From NCBI GenBank assembly GCA_021811235.1, contig JAJZPG010000004.1, positions 83,943 to 147,942 on the forward strand: a stretch of DNA of 64,000 nt, given 5' to 3'. Positions 1 through 6,196 of this stretch are shown here, piece after piece (within the stretch, counting starts at the first letter, position 1; the number at the start of each line of letters is the position of its first letter). The position numbers and the translations under genes were made by a program. A model generated the notes under the pieces. The model ran no database searches. It was not told where the DNA came from and saw only the letters and a list, made by a program, of their open reading frames with translations. This DNA is from Pseudomonadota bacterium (GTDB lineage: Bacteria; Pseudomonadota; Gammaproteobacteria; Burkholderiales; Thiobacillaceae).

Positions 1-205
1 CCTGTCCGCATGCAGCGATGTCACGCACCGCCCCGGGGCCGAAGGTCTTGCTCACCGCCAGCAGACGTACGCTCGCCAGATCGCGTCCCGCCTCCGCCGC
101 AGCCCGCGCGATCCGTGCCTGGATGGCACGCCAGCGCACGCACGGCGCATCGCTGCCGGGCTTCGTATCCGGCTCAAGTTCGCGCGGGTCAGGACCGTTA
201 TTCAT
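1..205 (-). CDS. yggS: YggS-family PLP homeostasis protein, N-terminal part (cut by window edge)
   Basis: This is the first 68 codons of a minus-strand gene that runs off the left edge. The translation contains an RLLAVSKTFG segment followed by VRDIAACGQ, which matches the conserved beta-strand and lysine region of the YggS/YBL036C family; the lysine of VSK binds pyridoxal phosphate. Family members keep free PLP levels in balance. The ATG at 205 is the only plausible start. The gene diverges from pilT, as it does in many beta- and gammaproteobacteria, which supports the assignment. The N-terminal 25 residues before the conserved part are not recognisable. Confidence 0.85.
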   Translation of the reverse strand, partial: MNNGPDPRELEPDTKPGSDAPCVRWRAIQARIARAAAEAGRDLASVRLLAVSKTFGPGAVRDIAACGQ

Positions 206-255
206 TGCGATTATTATCTTCCAAAAACACCCTACCCAACCCGAACGAGGCACGC

Positions 256-1299
256 GTGGATATTTCTGAACTGCTGGCATTCGCCGTCAAGAACAAGGCA
301 TCGGACCTGCACCTGTCGTCCGGCCTGCCGCCGATGATCCGGGTCAACGGCGACATCCGCCGCATCAACCTGCCGCCGATGGAGCACAAGGACGTGCACC
401 GCATGGTGTACGACATCATGAACGACAGCCAGCGCAAGGTGTACGAAGAGACGCTGGAAATCGACTTCTCGTTCGAAATCCCCTCGCTGGCGCGTTTCCG
501 CGTCAACGCCTTCAATCAGCAGTACGGCGCCGGCGCCGTGTTCCGGACCATTCCGTCGAAGGTGCTGACGCTGGAGGAACTCAACTGCCCGCCCATCTTC
601 AAGGAAATCTCCGACCAGCCGCGCGGCATCGTGCTGGTCACCGGCCCGACCGGCTCCGGCAAGTCGACCACGCTGGCGGCGATGATGGACTACATCAACG
701 AGAACCAGTACTCGCACATCCTCACCGTCGAGGACCCGATCGAATTCGTGCACCAGAGCAAGAAGTGCCTGATCAACCAGCGCGAAGTCGGCCCGCATAC
801 GCTATCGTTCAACAACGCGCTGCGCTCCGCGCTGCGGGAAGACCCGGACGTCATCCTGGTGGGCGAATTGCGTGACCTGGAGACCATCCGCCTGGCGCTG
901 ACCGCCGCCGAAACCGGCCACCTGGTGTTCGGCACCCTGCACACCTCGTCCGCCGCCAAGACCATCGACCGCGTGGTCGACGTCTTCCCCGCCGCGGAAA
1001 AGGAAATGGTGCGTTCGATGCTGTCGGAATCGCTGCGCGCGGTGATCTCGCAGACGCTCTTGAAGACCAAGGACGGCACCGGCCGCGTCGCCGCGCACGA
1101 GATCATGATCGGCACCCCGGCGATCCGCAACCTCATCCGCGAGAACAAGGTCGCGCAGATGTATTCGGCGATCCAGACCGGCGGCAACCTCGGCATGCAG
1201 ACGCTCGACCAGAACCTGCAGGACCTGGTCAAGCGCAACGTCATCGCCTCGGGCACGGCGCGCGCCGCGGCGCAGAACAAGGACGCCTTCCTGGGCTGA
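256..1299 (+). CDS. pilT: Type IV pilus retraction ATPase PilT
   Basis: PilT is the hexameric cytoplasmic ATPase that depolymerises type IV pili and powers twitching motility. The 347-residue product has the usual family length. It shows Walker A GPTGSGKST at residues 130-138, the Asp box around 159-163, Walker B with LVGELRD around 201-207 and the His box near 222-236. The C-terminal region contains AIRNLIRE, the PilT signature needed for retraction. The start is the GTG at 256, because its product begins DISELLAF as in homologues; a GAGG lies five bases upstream. The reading frame stays open upstream but is not conserved there. It is followed after 28 bases by pilU, so the two are likely cotranscribed. 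Confidence 0.96.
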   Translation: MDISELLAFAVKNKASDLHLSSGLPPMIRVNGDIRRINLPPMEHKDVHRMVYDIMNDSQRKVYEETLEIDFSFEIPSLARFRVNAFNQQYGAGAVFRTIPSKVLTLEELNCPPIFKEISDQPRGIVLVTGPTGSGKSTTLAAMMDYINENQYSHILTVEDPIEFVHQSKKCLINQREVGPHTLSFNNALRSALREDPDVILVGELRDLETIRLALTAAETGHLVFGTLHTSSAAKTIDRVVDVFPAAEKEMVRSMLSESLRAVISQTLLKTKDGTGRVAAHEIMIGTPAIRNLIRENKVAQMYSAIQTGGNLGMQTLDQNLQDLVKRNVIASGTARAAAQNKDAFLG

Positions 1300-1327
1300 G
1301 GCTCAACTTGGGCAGAGGATTTGACCA

Positions 1328-2455
1328 ATGAACGCTGAAAAAACCATCCACGACCTCTTGCGCCTGATGCTGGCGAAGAACGCTTCCGACCTCTTCATCA
1401 CCGCCGGCTTTCCGCCCGCGATCAAGGTCGACGGCAAGATCACCCCGGTGTCGAACCAGAGCCTCACCCCCGCGCACACCAGCGAACTCGCGCGCTCGAT
1501 CATGAACGAAAAGCAGTGGCGCGACTTCGAGGCGACCAACGAATCCAACTTCGCGATCAGCCCGCCCGAAATCGGCCGCTTCCGCGTCAACGTCTTCGTG
1601 CAGCAGGGCCGCGTCGGCATCGTGATGCGGACGATCAACACCAAGATCCCCAAGATGGAGGACCTCAACCTGCCGCCCATCCTGCGCGACGTCGCCATGA
1701 TCAAGCGCGGCCTGGTGATCTTCGTCGGCGGCACCGGCACGGGTAAATCGACCTCGCTCGCCGCGATGGTCGGCTACCGCAACGAGAACGCCGCCGACCA
1801 CATCATCACGGTCGAGGACCCGATCGAATACGTGCACGAGCACCGGAAATCGATCATCACCCAGCGCGAAGTCGGCATCGACACCGACAACTGGTTCTCC
1901 GCGCTGAAGAACACCCTGCGCCAGGCGCCCGACGTCATCCTCATCGGCGAAATCCGTGACCGCGACACCATGGAATACGCGATCGCCTTTGCCGAAACCG
2001 GCCACCTGTGCCTGTCGACGCTGCACGCCAACAGCGCCAACCAGGCGCTCGACCGCATCATCAACTTCTTCCCCGAGGAAAAGCGCGACCAGCTGCTGAT
2101 GGACCTGTCGCTCAACCTCAAATCCTTCATCTCGCAGCGCCTGATCCCGCGCAAGGGCACGGCCGGCCGCGTCGCCGCGGTGGAAATCCTGCTCAACTCG
2201 CCGCTGATCGCCGACCTCATCTTCAAGGGCCAGGTGCACGAGATCAAGGAGATCATGTCGAAGTCGCGCGAACTCGGCATGCAGACCTTCGACCAGGCCC
2301 TGTTCGACCTCTACGAGGCCGGCATGATCACCTACGAGGATGCGCTCAGGAACGCCGACAGCCTCAACGACCTGCGCCTGAAGATCAAGCTGCACGGCCA
2401 GGAATCCAAGGGGCGCGACATGATGGCGGGGCTGGATCATCTCGATATTGTTTGA
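1328..2455 (+). CDS. pilU: PilT-like accessory retraction ATPase PilU
   Basis: PilU is a PilT paralogue that supports pilus retraction together with PilT. The 375-residue protein has Walker A GGTGTGKST at residues 134-142, an Asp box in VEDPIEYVHE, Walker B with LIGEIRD and a His box with GHLCLSTLHAN. It lies directly downstream of pilT, the usual order. The C-terminus, rich in charged residues after about position 340, is typical of PilU and absent from PilT. A strong intrinsic terminator follows after 15 bases, so pilT-pilU probably form one unit. Confidence 0.95.
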   Translation: MNAEKTIHDLLRLMLAKNASDLFITAGFPPAIKVDGKITPVSNQSLTPAHTSELARSIMNEKQWRDFEATNESNFAISPPEIGRFRVNVFVQQGRVGIVMRTINTKIPKMEDLNLPPILRDVAMIKRGLVIFVGGTGTGKSTSLAAMVGYRNENAADHIITVEDPIEYVHEHRKSIITQREVGIDTDNWFSALKNTLRQAPDVILIGEIRDRDTMEYAIAFAETGHLCLSTLHANSANQALDRIINFFPEEKRDQLLMDLSLNLKSFISQRLIPRKGTAGRVAAVEILLNSPLIADLIFKGQVHEIKEIMSKSRELGMQTFDQALFDLYEAGMITYEDALRNADSLNDLRLKIKLHGQESKGRDMMAGLDHLDIV

Positions 2456-2470
2456 ATTTGTTGGAGGCCC

Positions 2471-2505
2471 AATAAAAACGGGGTGCTAAGCACCCCGTTT
2501 TTATT
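2471..2505 (+). terminator. Rho-independent terminator after pilU
   Basis: A perfect 16-base stem (2471-2486 with 2490-2505) has a three-base loop, a GC-rich core CGGGGTGC/GCACCCCG and an A tract before and T tract after. It ends pilU and, being symmetric, could also stop the minus-strand HNH gene. Confidence 0.92.
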
Positions 2506-2632
2506 GTTGAATTCGACTTGAGCAACCGCCACTCATGGTCATTTTCCGATTAGAAACTCGAAGCCGACCCTTTTGATTGCTTGAAGTGGGCGAGGTCGGG
2601 TGTGGTATGTCCACTAGATGTAAGAGTTGACG

Positions 2633-3595
2633 TCACGCTTCCACTGCCGAAACGAACTGGGCTCGGGCTAAAGCCAAATTCTCTATTGCATCACCTTGAT
2701 GAACCGCAGTGTGGCAATTGGAACAAAGGAGCATAAGCTCGTCGGCCTGGATAATCGTGGCTGAAGTCAGCTGAGCCAATGGCAGGGTGTGATGTACCTC
2801 AATGATGTCCTTCTTTAAGAACGGGTAGCGTTCTCGAAAATTCATGCCACAAAGTTCGCAGAAGAGTTTCCCATGCAAGGCTAGGAACTGGCTGACCTTC
2901 TTGTTTCGAAGGGCGCGATCGCGCTCGATCGACATGTGAAGCAGTGCGCGCCGCAGCCCCTCATAGCCGAACGGGTAGCTTTCGTCTACGGCCGAATCGG
3001 TATCATTCCGTCGGGCGCCATAATCATTCAGCGAGGCAACACGCTCGACTTCTGACCGTAACATTGATTTCCAACTTTCGGTCGCATGCGCATCTGGCAG
3101 GACATGGCGCTTAGGAATGGGATTGTGGTTCTCTGTAGCTGCCTCAAGGGCTTGCCGACGTGCCTGCTCCTCACCCAGTTTAGCGACAGAGAAATTTCTA
3201 GTTTTTCTCTTGTACTCGGAATCGTGCCAAGTAGCCCGCCAATATACGTATTGAGAAAGCTTTCCGGGCTCGACGTGGCGTGATATTCGATTTTCAGGAT
3301 TAGGGTCCAAGGCCCTCTTGTAGTGCACTTCCACGGTGACAGGAAATGCTGAAAGAATTTCGTGCCGAAACAGTATTGCGCGACGTAGGCCGTTCTCAAT
3401 CGAGCCAGATGGCCCATCGTAGAAGTACTCGACGAACTTGGCCTTGTCGCGTGATATATTGACGCGCCAAGCGTGAGTGGATCCATAGTCGAATCGAATG
3501 ATTCCTTTTGGGACCATGAAAAACTCCGGATCTTCAAATGCGATCCGAAGGGAACGGTCCAACTGCGCCTCGTCGTAGACGATGCGTGTGCTCAT
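2633..3595 (-). CDS. HNH endonuclease with AP2-like DNA-binding repeats
   Basis: The 320-residue protein carries a C-terminal HNH nuclease domain: a CELC zinc knuckle at 246-249, EVHH at 266-269 holding the catalytic histidine, and CSNCHTAVH at 291-299. Two N-terminal segments (about 41-85 and 115-160) each follow a pattern of beta strands with a WR start and then an Ala-rich helix, resembling AP2/ERF DNA-binding domains found in free-standing homing endonucleases. This is inferred from residue pattern only. The ATG at 3595 has AGGG five bases upstream. Base composition is clearly AT-richer than the flanking pilU and methyltransferase genes, with rarer codons, which suggests horizontal acquisition as a single-gene insert. 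Target and biological role cannot be told from the sequence. Confidence 0.82.
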   Translation of the reverse strand: MSTRIVYDEAQLDRSLRIAFEDPEFFMVPKGIIRFDYGSTHAWRVNISRDKAKFVEYFYDGPSGSIENGLRRAILFRHEILSAFPVTVEVHYKRALDPNPENRISRHVEPGKLSQYVYWRATWHDSEYKRKTRNFSVAKLGEEQARRQALEAATENHNPIPKRHVLPDAHATESWKSMLRSEVERVASLNDYGARRNDTDSAVDESYPFGYEGLRRALLHMSIERDRALRNKKVSQFLALHGKLFCELCGMNFRERYPFLKKDIIEVHHTLPLAQLTSATIIQADELMLLCSNCHTAVHQGDAIENLALARAQFVSAVEA

Positions 3596-3619
3596 GACGC
3601 CCTACCTTCAAGGAAGTGG

Positions 3620-4873
3620 CTAAACGGGGTCGCCATTGTCGTGGGCCGACTGAGTAATTTCCGATCTTTTCGCCTTCATCGATCCCGAAATCAGCTTGTA
3701 CTGCAGGAACCGCGTCTCGATCTGCCCGTTGAACAGCGGGATGCGGCGGCTCGCCTTCAGGCCCATCAACTTCGGCAGCAGCGGATCGCCTGAAATGATC
3801 CACGCCTCCCAGCCGGCGAAGTTCTGCTTCAGCCAGTCGCCCAGCAGCGGGTACCAGTCGGCCAGGTCCTCGGCCTCGCCGATGCGCTCGCCGTAGGGCG
3901 GGTTGGTGACGATGGTGCCGACCGGCGTTGGCGCTTTCAGGTCGAGCACGTCGGCGACTTTCAGCTCGATGGCGTCGGCGTAGCCGGCGGCGGCGAGGTT
4001 GTTCCTCGCCTTGTCGAGTACCCAGCGGTCCTGGTCGGCGCCGAAGAGCGGCAGGGACTTCAGCGGCTTTTCCTTCGCTTTCGCTTCGGCCTTGATGCGC
4101 TGCCACAGTGCGGCATCGAAATCGCGGTAGTGCTCGAAGGCGAAATGGCGCGCGCGGCCGGGCGCGCGGTTGAGCGCGATGTCGGCCGCTTCGAGCAGGA
4201 TGGTGCCGGCGCCGCACATCGGGTCCAGGAGCGGCGTGCCGGGCTCCCAGCCGGACAGCATCACGAGGCCCGCGGCGAGGTTCTCCTTGATCGAGGCGGC
4301 GCTCGCCTCGCGCTTGAAGCCGCGCTTGAAGAGGGGCTCGCCGCTGGTGTCGAGATAGAAGGTCACCGCGTCCGGGGTGAAGAAGGCGTACACCGGCACG
4401 TCGGGTGCTTCGGTGTCGACGCTCGGGCGCTCTCGCGTTTCCTCGCGGAAGCGGTCGCAGATGGCGTCCTTGATCTTGAGCGTGATGAAGTTGAGGCTCT
4501 TCAGCGGCGCGTTCTGCGCGCCGACCTTCACAGCGATGGTCTTCTTGACGTCGAACCAGTCCGGCCACGGCAGGTCGAGCGCGGCGCGGTAGATGTGTTC
4601 TTCCTTGCGGTAACGGGTGTAGCCGACCTTGCGCAGGATGCGGGTGGCGATACGCGAGGTGAGGTTGGCGCGCATCTCGGCGGCGGCGTCGGCCATGAAC
4701 AGCACGCCGGCGGGCAGCTGGCGCACCACCTGCGCGCCGGCGGCGTTGAGTTCGGCCACCAGCAATTCCTCCAGCCCGCGCGGGCAGGTGGCGAAATGGC
4801 TGGCGGGCGGCAGCGCCTCGCGCTCGGGGCGGACGGGATGCGGCGTGGGTTTACGGCGGGGTTCGGGTTTCAA
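3620..4873 (-). CDS. THUMP-domain class I 23S rRNA (guanine-N2) methyltransferase, RlmL N-domain type
   Basis: The product, about 417 residues, is a SAM-dependent RNA methyltransferase of the YcbY/RlmL N-terminal half type. A THUMP RNA-binding domain occupies roughly residues 60-175. SAM motif I DPMCGAGT lies at 217-224 and the catalytic motif NPPYGER at 324-330. It lacks the second (RlmK) methyltransferase half found in E. coli RlmL, as is common in betaproteobacteria. The start is uncertain. The frame is open to a TTG at 4927, but that puts the first residues inside a palindromic repeat; the TTG at 4873, with AAGAAAG upstream, is preferred here. A more internal start is also possible. Confidence 0.82.
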   Translation of the reverse strand: MKPEPRRKPTPHPVRPEREALPPASHFATCPRGLEELLVAELNAAGAQVVRQLPAGVLFMADAAAEMRANLTSRIATRILRKVGYTRYRKEEHIYRAALDLPWPDWFDVKKTIAVKVGAQNAPLKSLNFITLKIKDAICDRFREETRERPSVDTEAPDVPVYAFFTPDAVTFYLDTSGEPLFKRGFKREASAASIKENLAAGLVMLSGWEPGTPLLDPMCGAGTILLEAADIALNRAPGRARHFAFEHYRDFDAALWQRIKAEAKAKEKPLKSLPLFGADQDRWVLDKARNNLAAAGYADAIELKVADVLDLKAPTPVGTIVTNPPYGERIGEAEDLADWYPLLGDWLKQNFAGWEAWIISGDPLLPKLMGLKASRRIPLFNGQIETRFLQYKLISGSMKAKRSEITQSAHDNGDPV

Positions 4874-4902
4874 ATCGTACTTTCTTGCAAAAATGGGCGA
4901 TG

Positions 4903-4996
4903 CGTCATTGCGAACGCGGTGAGGCAATCCCGCAACGCGCTCCGGATTGCCGCGCCGCAGAGTTCATGCCCTTCAGGGCGCTCCTCGCAATGGCGG
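4903..4996. repeat. Imperfect palindromic interspersed repeat
   Basis: CGTCATTGCGA (4903-4913) pairs with TCGCAATGGCG (4985-4995) with one mismatch, and GGCAATCC (4923-4930) pairs with GGATTGCC (4944-4951). This TTGCGA...GCAATCC / GGATTGC...TCGCAATG layout is a common intergenic palindrome style in proteobacteria. It sits between the start of the methyltransferase and the stop of hemJ, touching the hemJ stop codon. Confidence 0.7.
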
Positions 4997-5410
4997 TCAG
5001 AACGGCTTCAGCACCACCAGCAGCACCACGACCAGCAGCACGATCACCGGGATTTCGTTGAACCAGCGGAACCAAGTGTGCGATTTCGTGTTCTGTCTGG
5101 CTTCGAAGCTGCGCAGCAGTTTCCTGCACACATGGTGATAGCCGACCAGGCCGGCGACCAGCGCGAGCTTGGCCCACATCCAGTTCATCGAAAGCGGGAA
5201 ATACGCCAGCCACAGCCAGATGCCGGTAATCAGCGTCAGCCACATGATGGGCGACACGAACCGATACAATTTGCCCGCCATCAGCAGCAGGCGGCTGTAG
5301 GCGGCGGGGTGGGTTTCCATGGCCAGGTTGACGAAGATGCGCGGCAGGTAGAACAGTCCGGCGAACCAGCTGACCACCATCACGATATGAAACGATTTCA
5401 GCCACAGCAT
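4997..5410 (-). CDS. hemJ: Protoporphyrinogen IX oxidase HemJ (CopD-like membrane protein)
   Basis: HemJ is a small integral membrane protein that oxidises protoporphyrinogen IX to protoporphyrin IX in haem synthesis. The 137-residue product has four hydrophobic helices, a WLKSFHIV start with the conserved histidine, WFAGLFYLPR, WAKLALV and the C-terminal RWFNEIPV...KPF typical of the family. The ATG at 5410 is preceded by a G-run (5418-5423) acting as ribosome binding site. The frame is open 66 codons further upstream, but that part does not match the family. Its start codon overlaps that of the divergent tlpA-like gene. The aerobic hemF lies elsewhere in the window. Confidence 0.88.
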   Translation of the reverse strand: MLWLKSFHIVMVVSWFAGLFYLPRIFVNLAMETHPAAYSRLLLMAGKLYRFVSPIMWLTLITGIWLWLAYFPLSMNWMWAKLALVAGLVGYHHVCRKLLRSFEARQNTKSHTWFRWFNEIPVIVLLVVVLLVVLKPF

Positions 5411-5966
5411 GGATAAACGAGCCCCCCAAGTATTAAAGGCAGCCAAGAAATGGACGCCGAGTCCGCTGACCCTGATTCTACTGGGTTTGATCGCGTATCT
5501 GTGGTTCCGCCCGCCGGCCGAGGTCAGCGAGGAAAACCGCGCCGCGCCGCCGTGGCAGGTGGTCCTGCCGGACGGCCGCCTGCTCGCCAGCGAATCCCTG
5601 CGCGGCAAGGTCGTGCTGGTGAACTTCTGGGCGACCTGGTGTCCCTACTGCCGCAAGGAGAAGCCGGTGATCGACGCATTCTGGAAGGATTACCAGGCGC
5701 GGGGATTCGAGGTCGTCTCGATCAGCGTCGACGACCCGCCGGAGAAGATCGCCGCCTGGATGAAGGACAAGGGCTACGCCTTCATGGCCGCGCCGACCAA
5801 CGCTTCGGTGGCGGCGGCATTCGGCCACGTTGCCAGCGTGCCGACCTCGTTCATCGTCGACGCCGATGGCCGCATCCGCCACAAGATCGCCGGACAGGTG
5901 CATTATCCCCGGCTGGAAAACCTCGTCGCGCCGCTCCTGGCCCCCCCACCCACCGGAACCCCATGA
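5409..5966 (+). CDS. Membrane-anchored TlpA-like thioredoxin
   Basis: The 185-residue protein has an N-terminal signal anchor (about residues 18-34) and a periplasmic thioredoxin fold with the redox motif WCPYC at 77-81 and a cis-proline in VPTSF. It belongs to the TlpA/ResA/DsbE group, which reduces or shuffles periplasmic disulfides, for example in cytochrome maturation. The partner is not evident. The ATG at 5409 overlaps the start codon of divergent hemJ and has no clear ribosome binding site, so an internal start cannot be excluded. The stop overlaps the slyX start (ATGA), indicating translational coupling. Confidence 0.85.
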   Translation: MDKRAPQVLKAAKKWTPSPLTLILLGLIAYLWFRPPAEVSEENRAAPPWQVVLPDGRLLASESLRGKVVLVNFWATWCPYCRKEKPVIDAFWKDYQARGFEVVSISVDDPPEKIAAWMKDKGYAFMAAPTNASVAAAFGHVASVPTSFIVDADGRIRHKIAGQVHYPRLENLVAPLLAPPPTGTP

Positions 5967-6196
5967 TGGAAGTATCCGACAGCCCTGCCGCCTGGGCACA
6001 AGACCGCCTCACCGAACTCGAAACCAAGCTCGCCTTCGCCGAAGACCTGCTCGACACCCTCAACCAGACGGTGATCCGCCAGCAGGGGCAACTCGACCTG
6101 ATGCAGCAGCAGCTGCGCCTGCTTCACCAGCGGCTGCAGGAAGCGCAGCCGGCCGAGGCACGCAGCCTGCGCGAGGACATCCCGCCGCACTACTGA
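5963..6196 (+). CDS. slyX: SlyX family protein
   Basis: The 77-residue coiled-coil protein matches the SlyX family: it has a heptad-rich stretch with RLTELETKLAFAEDLLDTLN, repeated Gln/Leu heptads and a C-terminal PPHY ending, which is the family hallmark. Its function is unknown. The start at 5963 overlaps the tlpA-like stop by four bases (ATGA). A second ATG follows at 5966. The 3' end overlaps the convergent GGDEF/EAL gene by seven bases. Confidence 0.92.
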   Translation: MMEVSDSPAAWAQDRLTELETKLAFAEDLLDTLNQTVIRQQGQLDLMQQQLRLLHQRLQEAQPAEARSLREDIPPHY

